NCBI RefSeq assembly: GCF_000526635.1
Contig: NZ_JAGL01000034.1
Coordinates: 1 to 33,933, forward strand
Direction: 5' to 3'
Source of the DNA: Aminobacter sp. J41
GTDB lineage: Bacteria; Pseudomonadota; Alphaproteobacteria; Rhizobiales; Rhizobiaceae
Length of the DNA stretch: 33,933 nt
Shown here: in pieces, positions 17,973-28,143 of the stretch
How positions within the stretch are numbered: the first letter of the stretch is position 1
Layout of the letters: every line of letters begins with the position of its first letter
Position numbers and translations under genes: made by a program
The notes under the pieces: generated by a model
What the model saw: the letters and a program-made list of their open reading frames with translations, nothing else
Database searches by the model: none
What the model was told of the DNA's origin: nothing

Positions 17973-18164
17973 GGTCGTAGTCTCCTCGAATCGTTGATAT
18001 GCCGGGATGAAATCTCGCCGCGCTCGCCGATTCAGCGCGCTGCAGCGCATGTGCATTTATCACAAGAGCTGGAAAGAATCACGCGCTCGCCGAAGAATCA
18101 GGGTGTACGCGACTACATTTTTTTGCAGATTTCACTCGCCAACAGATAGGAAAGTACCGAACGA

Positions 18165-18950
18165 ATGTCCACCACGCCGGCTGAGCCAGAGTTCATCGAC
18201 GTCGACGGAGAGCGCATCGCGCTGCGGCAGGTCGCGGGCGCGACCCCCGGCGTGATGTGGCTGGGCGGCTTCAAGTCGGACATGCTCGGCACCAAGGCGG
18301 AGACGCTTTCAGACTGGGCACAGGAGAAGGGCCACGCCTTCATCCGCCACGACTATTCCGGCCATGGCGAGTCGGGCGGCCGCTTTGTCGATGGCACCAT
18401 TTCGCTGTGGCTCAAGCAGAGCCTCGAGGTGCTGCGCCGGCGAACGGAAGGCCCGCAGATTCTCGTCGGCTCGTCGATGGGCGCGTGGATTGCACTGCGT
18501 ATGGTTCAGGAGTTGCACAGGGCAGGCGAGGGCGGCCGCCTTGCTGGTCTTCTTCTTCTCGCGCCCGCGCCTGACTTCACCACGGACCTGATGGAGCCGC
18601 AGCTCACCGACGAGCAAAAGCGCGACCTCGAGGAGAAAGGTTATTTCGAGGAGCCGTCGGAATACTCGCCGGAGCCGAACGTCTACACCAAGGCGCTGTT
18701 CGATGACGGGCGAGCCAACCGCGTCATGACTGGCCTCATCGACACCCACTGTCCGGTGCACATCCTGCAGGGCATGGCCGATCCGGACGTGCCCTACCAC
18801 CACGCGCTCCGGCTGGTCGAACATCTGCCCGCCGATGACGTGACGCTGTCGCTGATCCGCGACGGCGACCACCGCCTGTCGCGGCCGCAGGACCTGGCGA
18901 TGATCATCTCGGCCCTGGAGGGGCTGATCGAACGGACAGGGCAGGCCTGA
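18165..18950 (+). CDS. Alpha/beta hydrolase
   Basis: The 261-residue cytoplasmic protein has an alpha/beta hydrolase fold. Visible are the oxyanion region MWLGGFKSDM, a RHDYSGHGESGG strand-loop, the nucleophile elbow GSSMG with Ser104, an acid in GMADPDVPYHH (Asp206 or 208) and the catalytic His236 in RDGDHRLSRP. The family includes esterases, thioesterases and palmitoyl-protein thioesterase-like enzymes; the substrate cannot be told. The frame starts at ATG 18165 with AGGAAAG upstream. Its stop overlaps the start of the BenE-type transporter gene by one base (TGATG), so the two are probably translated together. It is divergent from infC across about 190 bp. Confidence 0.88.
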   Translation: MSTTPAEPEFIDVDGERIALRQVAGATPGVMWLGGFKSDMLGTKAETLSDWAQEKGHAFIRHDYSGHGESGGRFVDGTISLWLKQSLEVLRRRTEGPQILVGSSMGAWIALRMVQELHRAGEGGRLAGLLLLAPAPDFTTDLMEPQLTDEQKRDLEEKGYFEEPSEYSPEPNVYTKALFDDGRANRVMTGLIDTHCPVHILQGMADPDVPYHHALRLVEHLPADDVTLSLIRDGDHRLSRPQDLAMIISALEGLIERTGQA

Positions 18951-20134
18951 TGCGTTTTTCGGCGGCGGCTTCGGCCTTTGTTGCAGCGGTCGTCGGGTTC
19001 GGCGGCACGCTTGCGTTGATCATTGCGGCCGCCGATGCGGTTGGCGCAACGCAGGCGCAGACCGCAAGCTGGGTCACCGGCATGTGCATTGCCATCGCGC
19101 TCGGCTCGCTGATCCTGTCATGGCACTACCGCACGCCGATCATCACAGCCTGGACGACGCCGGGCGCAGCGCTCATCGGCGCAAGCTCGGGTTTCACGAT
19201 GGCGGAGGCCGTCGGTGCGTTCATTGCGGTTGCGGTGCTGCTGGTCATCACCGGCATGTTCCGTCCGTTGACGCGGCTGATCTCGCGTATCCCCTCGTCG
19301 GTATCTTCAGGCATGTTGGCCGGCATCGTCGTCAGCTTCGTCATGGCGGCCGCTAAGAGCGCGACGGTTGATCCGGTGCTGATCTTGCCGCTTATTGTTG
19401 CCTTCTTCATCTTCCGATTGATCAATCCGGCCATGTCGGTGCTGTTTGTTCTGATCGGCGGCGGCTTGGCAGCATGGCTGACGGGACGCGTTGGACCATT
19501 GCCCGCGCCTGAAATCTCGACCCTCGTCTGGACGACACCGGAATTCACCGTCGGGGCGTTTTTCGGCCTCGCGATTCCGATTTTTCTTGTCACCATGGCC
19601 TCGCAGAACCTTGCTGGCCTCGCGATCCTCCGCGCCGCCGGCTACGAGCCGCCGGCAGGCAGGTTGGTTGCGCTGACGGGGCTGTTTTCACTCCTGACCG
19701 CGCCGTTCAATGCGTTGACGACCAATCTGGCCGCAATATCGGCCGCGATCTGTACGTCGCCCGATGCGCATCCTGATCCAAAGCAGCGATGGCTGACGGC
19801 ACCGTTCTACGCGCTTACCTATTCTGTCTTTGCGTTCTTTGGTGCCTCGCTTGTGGCGATCTTTGCGGTCCTGCCGGCGAACCTGATCATTCTTGTGGCA
19901 GGTCTTGGCCTTCTCGCGCCACTGACCAACGCGCTGACGCTGGCCATGAACGATCCGCAGGAGCGCACGGCGGCGACGGTTGCGTTTGCGGTCACAGCGT
20001 CTGGCCTCGCCGTCTTTGGCGTCGGCTCCGCCTTCTGGGGGCTGGTCGCAGGCATTGCAGTTCTGGGCCTTGAACGGGTCAAGTCCCGCAAGACGAACGT
20101 CGCTCTCGCGGAAGCAACTGCGAAGTCTTCTTGA
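18950..20134 (+). CDS. BenE family transporter (benzoate/H+ symporter-like)
   Basis: The 394-residue product is a hydrophobic inner-membrane protein with about 12 helices. It starts MRFSAAASAFVAAVVGFGGT and carries the conserved segments YRTPIITAWTTPGAALIG, SRIPSSVSSGMLAGIV, IFLVTMASQNLAGLAILRAA and FNALTTNLAAISAAI, typical of BenE proteins of the nucleobase/ascorbate-transporter-like fold. Characterised members import benzoate with protons, but most members have unknown substrates and no benzoate pathway genes are nearby. It overlaps the preceding hydrolase gene by one base, so co-expression is likely. No terminator was recognised in the 74 bp before the DUF2852 gene. Confidence 0.9.
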   Translation: MRFSAAASAFVAAVVGFGGTLALIIAAADAVGATQAQTASWVTGMCIAIALGSLILSWHYRTPIITAWTTPGAALIGASSGFTMAEAVGAFIAVAVLLVITGMFRPLTRLISRIPSSVSSGMLAGIVVSFVMAAAKSATVDPVLILPLIVAFFIFRLINPAMSVLFVLIGGGLAAWLTGRVGPLPAPEISTLVWTTPEFTVGAFFGLAIPIFLVTMASQNLAGLAILRAAGYEPPAGRLVALTGLFSLLTAPFNALTTNLAAISAAICTSPDAHPDPKQRWLTAPFYALTYSVFAFFGASLVAIFAVLPANLIILVAGLGLLAPLTNALTLAMNDPQERTAATVAFAVTASGLAVFGVGSAFWGLVAGIAVLGLERVKSRKTNVALAEATAKSS

Positions 20135-20208
20135 ATCGCCGTTTTCGCGTTCCCATGTGTTTTTCATGCAGCCATAGGGGCTGACTGGAAGACAAGGAAC
20201 GCAACGCA

Positions 20209-20661
20209 ATGACCAAGACTGCCCTGATCCGTCCCGCGTGGACACCGGCAACCATCGCGCTGATGGTCGTGGGCTTCATGGTTTTCTGGCCTCTTGGCCT
20301 TGCCATGCTTGCCTACATCCTGTGGGGCGACCGCCTTGAAGACGTCAAGGGCGACCTGAGCAAGGCCCGCGACAAGTTCTGCTCCTTCAGGAAAGGTTCG
20401 GGTATGCACTCACACCAGCGTTTGGGACGTACCGGCAACGTCGCTTTCGACGATTGGCGCGAGGCTGAACTCGCCCGCATCGAGGAAGAGCGCCGCAAGC
20501 TCGACGCGATGCGCGAAGAGTTCGACAGCTACCTGCGTGAGCTTCGTCGCGCCAAGGACCAGGAAGAGTTCGATCGCTTCATGGCGGAGCGTTCGAAGTC
20601 GGCTCCGGCTTCCGACGCGCGCAAGCCGAGCAACGGCGACAATCTCCTCGACGACGTTTGA
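20209..20661 (+). CDS. DUF2852 membrane protein
   Basis: The 150-residue protein has one to two N-terminal membrane helices (PATIALMVVGFMVFWPLGLA, then MLAYILWGDRLE). A glycine-rich stretch and a charged coiled-coil-like region follow (FDDWREAELARIEEERRKLD through REEFDSYLRELRRAKDQEEF). The pattern WPLGLAMLAYILWG and NVAFDDWREAEL fits DUF2852 (PF11014), a family almost limited to alphaproteobacteria with no known function. AAGGAACG precedes ATG 20209. It ends 32 bp before a clear terminator. Confidence 0.88.
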   Translation: MTKTALIRPAWTPATIALMVVGFMVFWPLGLAMLAYILWGDRLEDVKGDLSKARDKFCSFRKGSGMHSHQRLGRTGNVAFDDWREAELARIEEERRKLDAMREEFDSYLRELRRAKDQEEFDRFMAERSKSAPASDARKPSNGDNLLDDV

Positions 20662-20692
20662 TCACACCGCGCCACGCGCGCGAAATGAAGAA

Positions 20693-20724
20693 GACGGCGC
20701 TGGACCACCGGCGCCGTTTTTGTT
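20693..20724 (+). terminator. Terminator after the DUF2852 gene
   Basis: The stem ACGGCGC (20694-20700)/GCGCCGT (20711-20717) is followed by TTTTTGTTT. It ends only about 20 bp before the proposed start of the YgjP-like gene, so that gene needs read-through or a promoter inside this region. Confidence 0.85.
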
Positions 20725-20742
20725 TGCCCGAATCAATCTAAG

Positions 20743-21519
20743 ATGGCCCGCATGGCATTCGGCTTGTTCTCCAGCCCGAGGAAGAAAAAGGCGCCGCGCT
20801 CCATCACAATGGAGGAGCGCACCCATGTCGTTGCCGATCGCGAACTGCCGCTCAGGATCTTCGAGAACCATCGCGCCAAGCGCCTGACCCTGCGCATCGA
20901 CGCCGGGGGCAGGGGGCTGCGCATCACCGTTCCGCCGGGTCTAGCTCGCGGTGAGGTCGAACGCTTTCTCGACCGTCATCAGGGCTGGCTCGAAACAAGG
21001 CTCGCAAAGCTTCCCGATCAACCGCAGGTGCGCCCGGGCGTGAAGATGCCGCTGCGCGGCCGCCCGCATCTCATCATCCATGAGGCCGGCAAGCGCGGTA
21101 CCGTCTCAGTGGGCGAGTTTGAGGGGCAGGATGCGCTGTTCGTGCACGGCGATCTGCAGCACCTGCCACGCCGGCTGGCGGATTTCTTGAAGCGCGAAGC
21201 CAAGCGCGACATCGAGGCGCTGGTTGCGAAGCACACGCAGGCGGTCGGCCGCAAGGCAAAGGCAATCCGCTTCAAGGACACAACCTCGCGATGGGGCTCG
21301 TGCACCTCGGACGGCACGCTCTCCTTCAACTGGCGCATCATGATGGCACCGTTGACGGTGGTCGACTATCTCGTCGCGCACGAAGTCGCGCATCTGAAGG
21401 AAATGAATCACGGCCCGAAATTCTGGGCGCTGTGCCGGGAGCTTTGCCCGCGCACCGACGAAGCGCGCGCCTGGCTCAAGCGCAATGGCGGCGCGCTGCA
21501 GGCAATCGAGTTCGGCTGA
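20743..21519 (+). CDS. YgjP-like (DUF45) zinc metallopeptidase-fold protein
   Basis: The 258-residue protein belongs to the YgjP/DUF45 (PF01863, M48-like) group. The zinc site is HEVAH at 213-217 with a third histidine at 223 (HEVAHLKEMNHGPKFW). The family segment RFKDTTSRWGSCTSDGTLSF precedes it, followed by NWRIMMAPLTVVDYLVAHE. The N-terminal half (FENHRAKRLTLRIDAGGRGL, DRHQGWLETRLAKL) also fits. YgjP from E. coli is a small metalloprotein of uncertain role. The ATG at 20743 stands very close behind a terminator; starts at 20752 or 20809 are possible, and the basic first 22 residues are not well conserved. Confidence 0.88.
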   Translation: MARMAFGLFSSPRKKKAPRSITMEERTHVVADRELPLRIFENHRAKRLTLRIDAGGRGLRITVPPGLARGEVERFLDRHQGWLETRLAKLPDQPQVRPGVKMPLRGRPHLIIHEAGKRGTVSVGEFEGQDALFVHGDLQHLPRRLADFLKREAKRDIEALVAKHTQAVGRKAKAIRFKDTTSRWGSCTSDGTLSFNWRIMMAPLTVVDYLVAHEVAHLKEMNHGPKFWALCRELCPRTDEARAWLKRNGGALQAIEFG

Positions 21520-21521
21520 AG

Positions 21522-21737
21522 TCAGTCGTCGTTCGTCGCGTTGAGGTCTTCGGGCCGTATGCTTTCTTCTTCCGGCTTCGGCCAGGGCAGGAAAGCCGGG
21601 TCGAAGTGGTCGCTGTTAAAATATTCAAGGGCGCGCTTGCCCTCGCCACCGAGGACGTCGTCCTTGCCCGTCAGCTGGGCGATGACCGCCGCCGCCTGGC
21701 GCAATTTCGCCTTGAGTATCTCAACATCATCTTCCAT
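21522..21737 (-). CDS. Conserved small hypothetical protein (71 aa)
   Basis: The acidic 71-residue product starts MEDDVEILKAKLRQAAAVIA, a likely helix. A loop and the segment KRALEYFNSDHFDPAFLPWP follow, and it ends PEDLNATNDD. I recognise no domain. Three points support a real gene: it fills the space between ygjP and trpF exactly, its stop lies 2 bp from the opposite ygjP stop, and its sequence looks protein-like with helical periodicity. It is divergent from trpF with 73 bp between the starts. It could still be a chance frame; a search for conserved copies in related genomes would decide. Confidence 0.6.
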   Translation of the reverse strand: MEDDVEILKAKLRQAAAVIAQLTGKDDVLGGEGKRALEYFNSDHFDPAFLPWPKPEEESIRPEDLNATNDD

Positions 21738-21810
21738 ACCGCCATAACGCGGCTCGCCTGCAAACGTTGCGTGCCTTGATGTTCGCGCAATTTTGTGCGG
21801 TTAAGGACGC

Positions 21811-22467
21811 ATGACCCTCGATATCAAGATTTGCGGCCTCTCGACGCCCGAAGCCATTCGCGCAGCCATCGACGGCGGCGCGAGCCATGTCGGCTTCATC
21901 TTTTTCGCAAAGAGCCCGCGCAACATCGCGCCCGCGCACGCGCGTGAATTGAAGAAGGTGGTCGACGGCAGGGCGAAGACGGTCGCGGTCGTGGTCGACG
22001 CGGACGACGCTTTCCTCGACGAGATCGTTGCCGAGCTGTCGCCGGACATCGTCCAGCTGCACGGCAAGGAGACGCCGGAGCGGGTGGCGGAGGTCAAGGC
22101 GCGCTATGGCCGCCCGGTGATGAAGGCGTTTTCGATCAGCGAGGCGGCGGATCTTGCGAAGATCGAGCCGTTCCGCGGCGTCGCCGATCGCTTCCTTTTC
22201 GACGCCAAGCCGCCGAAAGGATCGGAGCTTCCGGGTGGAAACGGTGTTTCCTTTGACTGGCGGCTGCTCCCAGCCCTTGACCCCGGCATCGATTACATGC
22301 TTTCCGGAGGATTGAACGCCGCCAATATCGGCGATGCGCTGCGTCTTTCCAATCCGCCCGGAATCGACATCTCGTCGGGAGTGGAAAGCGCGCCGGGCAT
22401 CAAGGATACGGCGCTGATCGAGGAATTCTTCAAGGCAGTCCGGACCGCGCAGGCAATGGCGGCCTGA
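21811..22467 (+). CDS. trpF: Phosphoribosylanthranilate isomerase
   Basis: The 218-residue TIM-barrel enzyme converts phosphoribosylanthranilate to CdRP in tryptophan synthesis. It begins [20 protein letters not shown], with the catalytic Cys8 in KICGL; the second catalytic region [18 protein letters not shown] and the phosphate-binding loop [11 protein letters not shown] are intact. AAGGACGC precedes ATG 21811. It opens the operon trpF-trpB-trpA-accD-folC; trpB follows after 25 bp. No attenuator with Trp codons was seen upstream. Confidence 0.97.
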   Translation: MTLDIKICGLSTPEAIRAAIDGGASHVGFIFFAKSPRNIAPAHARELKKVVDGRAKTVAVVVDADDAFLDEIVAELSPDIVQLHGKETPERVAEVKARYGRPVMKAFSISEAADLAKIEPFRGVADRFLFDAKPPKGSELPGGNGVSFDWRLLPALDPGIDYMLSGGLNAANIGDALRLSNPPGIDISSGVESAPGIKDTALIEEFFKAVRTAQAMAA

Positions 22468-22492
22468 TGCCCTATCGTGCAGGAGACCGGCC

Positions 22493-23713
<1,221 letters not shown>

Positions 23714-23756
23714 GACCGCCGGACGACACCGCCAAGAGACTTCCCGGAGACACCGC

Positions 23757-24596
23757 ATGACGACCCGCATCGATCGCCGGATGGCGAAGCTCAAGGCCGA
23801 GGGACGGCCGGCGCTCGTGACCTATTTCATGGGCGGCGACCCCGACTATGAAACCTCGCTGCGCGTCATGAAGGCCCTGCCGAAGGCCGGCTCCGACGTC
23901 ATCGAGCTCGGCATGCCGTTCTCCGACCCGATGGCGGACGGCCCGGCGATCCAGGCCGCTGCGCTGCGCTCGCTCAAGGGCGGCCAGACGCTCGCCAAGA
24001 CGCTGCAGATGGCCTCCGAATTCCGCAAGGAAGACGACGAGACGCCGATCGTCCTGATGGGCTACTACAACCCGATCTACATCTACGGCACCGAGCGCTT
24101 CCTGGCCGACGCCAAGGCCGCCGGCATCGACGGCCTGATCGTCGTCGACCTGCCGCCGGAGATGGACGAGGAGCTCTGCATCCCGGCTGTGCGCGCAGGC
24201 ATCAACTTCATCCGCCTCGCAACGCCGACCACTGACGACAAGCGCCTGCCGAAGGTGCTCGAGAACACGTCGGGCTTCGTCTACTACGTCTCGATGACCG
24301 GCATCACCGGTTCGGCCCTGCCGGACACCAGCAAGGTCGCAACCGCCGTCGACCGCATCAAGCAGCACACCGACCTGCCGGTCTGCGTCGGCTTTGGCGT
24401 CAAGACCGCCGAGCAGGCCCGTGCCATCGGCGCCTCGGCTGACGGCGTCGTCGTCGGCACGGCAATCGTCAACGCTGTTGCAAATGTGCTCGGCCCGGAC
24501 GGCAAGACCGTTGCCGATCCCGCCGAAGCAGTCGCCACCCTGGTGACCGGCCTTGCACAGGGCGCGCGCAGCGCCCGCCTTGCTGCGGCCCAATAG
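23757..24596 (+). CDS. trpA: Tryptophan synthase alpha subunit
   Basis: The 279-residue TIM-barrel subunit cleaves indole-3-glycerol phosphate to indole, which is channelled to TrpB. The catalytic Glu50 and Asp61 lie in [16 protein letters not shown]. The loop-6 region [15 protein letters not shown] and the phosphate site [11 protein letters not shown] are intact. CGGAGA precedes ATG 23757. accD follows after 37 bp. Confidence 0.98.
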   Translation: MTTRIDRRMAKLKAEGRPALVTYFMGGDPDYETSLRVMKALPKAGSDVIELGMPFSDPMADGPAIQAAALRSLKGGQTLAKTLQMASEFRKEDDETPIVLMGYYNPIYIYGTERFLADAKAAGIDGLIVVDLPPEMDEELCIPAVRAGINFIRLATPTTDDKRLPKVLENTSGFVYYVSMTGITGSALPDTSKVATAVDRIKQHTDLPVCVGFGVKTAEQARAIGASADGVVVGTAIVNAVANVLGPDGKTVADPAEAVATLVTGLAQGARSARLAAAQ

Positions 24597-24633
24597 CTCC
24601 TTATCTTCTCCCAGAACGAGAGCGGAGAACGCC

Positions 24634-25509
24634 ATGAACTGGATCACCAACTATGTCCGGCCCAAGATCAATTCGATCCTCGGCCGTCGCGATATGCCCG
24701 AGAACCTCTGGATCAAGGATCCCGAGACCGGCGAGATGGTGTTTCACACCGACCTCGAGAACAATCAGTGGGTGATTCCCGGCTCCGGCTATCACATGAA
24801 GATTGCCGCCAAGGAGCGGCTGAAGCACTTCTTCGATGACGGCGCCTACGAGCTTCTGGAGAACCCGAAGGTTCCGGTCGATCCGCTGAAGTTCCGCGAC
24901 GAGAAGCGTTACATCGACCGCCTCAAGGAATACCGCACCAAGACCGGCCTCGAGGACGCCGTCCTCTCCGCCCTCGGCAGCATCGAGGGTCTGCCGATCG
25001 TCGCTACCGTGCAGGACTTCGCCTTCATGGGCGGCTCGCTCGGCATGGCCGCCGGCGAGGCGATCATCAACGGTTTCGAGACCGCGATCGCGAAGAAGCG
25101 CCCGCTGGTACTGTTCTCGGCATCGGGCGGCGCGCGCATGCAGGAAGGCATCCTGTCGCTGATGCAGCTTGCCCGCACCACCGTTGCGGTCGACCGCCTC
25201 AAGGAGGCGGGTCTGCCCTATATTGTCGTCCTGACCAACCCGACCACCGGCGGCGTCACCGCCTCGTATGCGATGCTGGGCGACGTCCACATCGCCGAGC
25301 CAGGTGCGGTCATCGGCTTTGCCGGCGCGCGCGTCATCGAGCAGACGATCCGCGAGAAGCTGCCGGAAGGCTTCCAGCGCTCCGAATACCTGATGGAACA
25401 CGGCATGGTCGATATGGTCGTCTCGCGCCTCGAGATGAAGCAGACCGTCGCCCGCCTCCTGAAGATCCTTCTCAAGCAGAAGGAAGCATCGGTTCAGGCT
25501 GCCGCCTGA
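24634..25509 (+). CDS. accD: Acetyl-CoA carboxylase carboxyltransferase beta subunit, without zinc-ribbon cysteines
   Basis: The 291-residue beta chain of carboxyltransferase works with AccA to move CO2 from biotin to acetyl-CoA, the first step of fatty acid synthesis. The core is clear: [57 protein letters not shown] and [12 protein letters not shown]. coli AccD has a four-cysteine zinc ribbon at the N-terminus. Here the equivalent stretch (about residues 26-55, [12 protein letters not shown] and [10 protein letters not shown]) has no cysteine at all. Loss of part of this cluster is, from memory, common in rhizobia; complete loss is less usual. The ATG at 24634 has CGGAGAA upstream. It lies in the trp-folC operon, an arrangement known in alphaproteobacteria. 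Confidence 0.95.
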   Translation: MNWITNYVRPKINSILGRRDMPENLWIKDPETGEMVFHTDLENNQWVIPGSGYHMKIAAKERLKHFFDDGAYELLENPKVPVDPLKFRDEKRYIDRLKEYRTKTGLEDAVLSALGSIEGLPIVATVQDFAFMGGSLGMAAGEAIINGFETAIAKKRPLVLFSASGGARMQEGILSLMQLARTTVAVDRLKEAGLPYIVVLTNPTTGGVTASYAMLGDVHIAEPGAVIGFAGARVIEQTIREKLPEGFQRSEYLMEHGMVDMVVSRLEMKQTVARLLKILLKQKEASVQAAA

Positions 25510-25540
25510 GCGGCAACCGGCAAGGTTTGGAAGCTTGGTC

Positions 25541-26878
25541 ATGAGCACCGGAACGCAGGCGGCTGATCGCGAGATCGAACGGCTGATGAGCCTCCACCCG
25601 AAAGGGTTCGATCTCTCGCTGACGCGCATTTCCCGCCTGCTGGAACGCCTCGGCAACCCGCAGGACCGCATGCCGCCGGTGATCCACATCGCCGGCACCA
25701 ACGGCAAGGGCTCGGCTTCCGCCTTCTCGCGTGCTCTGCTCGAGGCCGGCGGTTATACCTGCCACGTCCATACCTCGCCGCACCTCGTCAACTGGCACGA
25801 GCGCTACCGCCTCGGCGCCGAGGGCGGCGGTAAGCTGGTCGAGGATGCGGTGCTGGCCGATGCTGTTGCCCGCGTCGCCGCGGCCAACAATGGCGAGACC
25901 ATCACCGTCTTCGAGATTCTCACCGCGGTGATGTTCCTGCTCTTCTCGGAGCACCCGGCAGACGCCGCGATCGTCGAGGTCGGCCTTGGCGGCCGCTTCG
26001 ACGCGACCAACGTGATCGCGAAGCCCGCCGTTTCCATCATCATGCCGGTGTCGCTCGATCACGAAGCCTATCTCGGCGACCGCGTCGAACTGATCGCTGC
26101 CGAAAAGGCCGGCATCATCAAGCCCGGCTGCCCGGTGATCGTCGGCGCACAGGAGCACGATGAGGCACTTGAGGTGCTGGTCGAGACCGCGGAGCGGCTC
26201 GGCTGCCCGTTGCAGGTCTATGGGCAGGACCTCGTGGCCTACGAGGAAAACCGCCGCATGGTCTATCAGGACCAGTTCGGCCTCTATGATCTTTCGCTGC
26301 CGCGCCTGCCCGGCCGCCACCAGTACGCCAACGCCGCCGCGGCAATCGCGGGTGTGCGCGCTGCCGGCTTCCGCATGAGCGAGGAGATTGCCGAAAAGGC
26401 GGTGACGTCGGTCTCCTGGCCCGGCCGCATGCAGCGCCTGACCGAGGGCCGCCTCGTCGAGCTTGCTCCCGAAGGTGCCGAGATCTGGATCGACGGCGGT
26501 CACAATCCGGGCGCCGGTATCGTCATTGCCGAGGCGCTCGCCGAGCGCGAGGACAAACGGCCGCTGCCGCTGTTTATGATCGCCGGCATGATCAACACCA
26601 AGGACCAGACCGGCTATTTCCGCAACTTCGCCGGGATGGTCCGCCACGTCTACACCGTACCGGTCAACGAGAGCGACGCGGGCGTCGCGAACGACGAGCT
26701 CGCGGCCCGCGCCGCTGCGGCCGGACTTTCAGCCGAACCGGTCGCCTCGATCGAGAACGCGCTGCTTCTCTTGCGTGACAGCTGGGTGGACAAGGCCCAT
26801 CCGCCGCGCATCCTGATTTCCGGCTCGCTCTATCTGATGGGCGAAGTGCTGCGCAAAAACGAAACCCCGCCGACCTGA
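25541..26878 (+). CDS. folC: Folylpolyglutamate synthase/dihydrofolate synthase
   Basis: The 445-residue Mur-ligase-type enzyme adds glutamate to dihydropteroate and folates with ATP. The P-loop is HIAGTNGKGSASAF at about 49-62. The family motif VGLGGRFDATNVI and the central HNPGAG segment (EIWIDGGHNPGAGIVI) are present. ATG 25541 is chosen because the in-frame codon farther up (25535) is TTG with no gain of family sequence. It is the last gene of the trp-accD operon, 31 bp after accD. Its stop codon lies in the loop of the terminator at 26864-26889. Confidence 0.96.
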   Translation: MSTGTQAADREIERLMSLHPKGFDLSLTRISRLLERLGNPQDRMPPVIHIAGTNGKGSASAFSRALLEAGGYTCHVHTSPHLVNWHERYRLGAEGGGKLVEDAVLADAVARVAAANNGETITVFEILTAVMFLLFSEHPADAAIVEVGLGGRFDATNVIAKPAVSIIMPVSLDHEAYLGDRVELIAAEKAGIIKPGCPVIVGAQEHDEALEVLVETAERLGCPLQVYGQDLVAYEENRRMVYQDQFGLYDLSLPRLPGRHQYANAAAAIAGVRAAGFRMSEEIAEKAVTSVSWPGRMQRLTEGRLVELAPEGAEIWIDGGHNPGAGIVIAEALAEREDKRPLPLFMIAGMINTKDQTGYFRNFAGMVRHVYTVPVNESDAGVANDELAARAAAAGLSAEPVASIENALLLLRDSWVDKAHPPRILISGSLYLMGEVLRKNETPPT

Positions 26879-26889
26879 GCCGGCGGGGT
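26864..26889. terminator. Bidirectional terminator between folC and msrA
   Basis: The stem ACCCCGCCG/CGGCGGGGT is followed by CTTTGT on the plus strand and by TTCGTTTTTG on the reverse. The folC stop codon (TGA) is in the loop. It can end both convergent units; the reverse T-run is the better one. Confidence 0.85.
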
Positions 26890-26914
26890 CTTTGTCCCGA
26901 CTATTTTTTGACGT

Positions 26915-27589
26915 TTAAGAGGCCGTGGCCGTTGCCGGCTGAGGGATCGGGCACGACACGCCCGTGCCGCGCAGGCCGCAATAGCCGTTCGGCACCTTCG
27001 ACAGGTACTGCTGGTGATCGGCCTCGGCGAAGTAGAAAGCCGGCGCCGGCGCGATCTCGGTGGTGATTCGCGACAGGCCCTTTTCCATCAGTGCCGCGCC
27101 ATACGCTTCACGTGAATCAAGCGCCTCCTTCAGCTGCTCGTCCGTCGTCGTGAAGATCACCGAGCGATAGGTCGTGCCGACATCGTTGCCCTGGCGCATG
27201 CCTTGCGTCGGGTCGTGGCTCTCCCAGAAGATATGCAGCAGCTTCGAAAAGCTCACCTTGGTCGGGTCATAAACCACCATCACCGTCTCGGCGTGGCCGG
27301 TCAGCCCGGTGCAGGTCTCCTGATAAGTCGGGTTCGGCGTGATGCCGCCCTGGTAGCCGACGGCGGTGACGATCACGCCCGGCGTCTGCCAGAACAGGCG
27401 CTCGGCGCCCCAGAAGCAGCCCATGCCGAAATAGGCGATCTCGGAACCTTCAGGGTATGGCCCATGCAGCGGCAGGCCCGAGACGTCATGATGCGTCGCC
27501 GTCGGGATCGGCTGCGCGCGGCCGGGCAGGGCTTCCTCGGGAGCCGGCAGCTTCAGCTTCTTGTTCAGCATGTCGCTCAGGAAGAACAT
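26915..27589 (-). CDS. msrA: Peptide-methionine (S)-S-oxide reductase
   Basis: The 224-residue enzyme repairs methionine-S-sulfoxide in oxidised proteins with electrons from thioredoxin. The catalytic Cys58 lies in [16 protein letters not shown]. The motifs [32 protein letters not shown] and [17 protein letters not shown] are intact, and Cys204 and Cys213 near the C-terminus serve as resolving cysteines as in E. coli MsrA. There is no signal peptide, so it is cytoplasmic. GGAGAG precedes ATG 27589. A small membrane protein gene lies 27 bp upstream on the same strand and is probably co-transcribed. Confidence 0.97.
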   Translation of the reverse strand: MFFLSDMLNKKLKLPAPEEALPGRAQPIPTATHHDVSGLPLHGPYPEGSEIAYFGMGCFWGAERLFWQTPGVIVTAVGYQGGITPNPTYQETCTGLTGHAETVMVVYDPTKVSFSKLLHIFWESHDPTQGMRQGNDVGTTYRSVIFTTTDEQLKEALDSREAYGAALMEKGLSRITTEIAPAPAFYFAEADHQQYLSKVPNGYCGLRGTGVSCPIPQPATATAS

Positions 27590-27616
27590 TCATCTCTCCT
27601 TTCCCCCTGACGGGGT

Positions 27617-27940
27617 TCAGCGTCCGACAGCAAACCTGCTCGGAGCAGCGGGCCGCCTGCCGATCATCGCGAACAGCAGCGCAAGCACCGTAAAGATCGC
27701 AAAGCCGGGCTGGCTCAGGATCGTCGTCATCACCGGGTCCCATAGGAACGGCGGCAGCGAACGCGTCATCGACTGCTCGAGACCTTCAAGCAGCGAGGGC
27801 GCAACGTCGCGCCATGACGAAATCAGCGGTGTCATCACCAGCGTCTCGGCGGCAACCGAACGTGTGGCGTCGATCACGGCCATGATGACGGCAATCGAAA
27901 GCGCAATCATCGACAGCAGGCGAAACAGAGCTCTGAACAT
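27617..27940 (-). CDS. Small two-helix membrane protein, conserved hypothetical
   Basis: The 107-residue product has a hydrophobic N-terminal helix (LFRLLSMIALSIAVIMAVID) and a second near the C-terminus (GFAIFTVLALLFAMIGRR). Between them is a periplasmic-type loop (SWRDVAPSLLEGLEQSMTRS). I know no function; similar unnamed proteins occur in rhizobia. AAGG precedes ATG 27940. It is followed by msrA after 27 bp, which suggests an operon and possibly a link to oxidative stress, but this is only contextual. Confidence 0.7.
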   Translation of the reverse strand: MFRALFRLLSMIALSIAVIMAVIDATRSVAAETLVMTPLISSWRDVAPSLLEGLEQSMTRSLPPFLWDPVMTTILSQPGFAIFTVLALLFAMIGRRPAAPSRFAVGR

Positions 27941-28143
27941 CGTGCGCCTTCGCGAAAGCAGGTTCTGGCGGAGGTTTTCCTTGCCAAGAGATAGGCGTCG
28001 CGCGGTTTCTTGGCAATGATCGACACGACAAGTTGAGCCTGCGGCACCTTATTCCAGAAAGCGCCACAAGGCGTCTTGGCATCCGGCGCGAGATCGACTA
28101 AGTGAGCGCATCAACCTGTTTCGCTTCGGCGAAACATGGCTGC

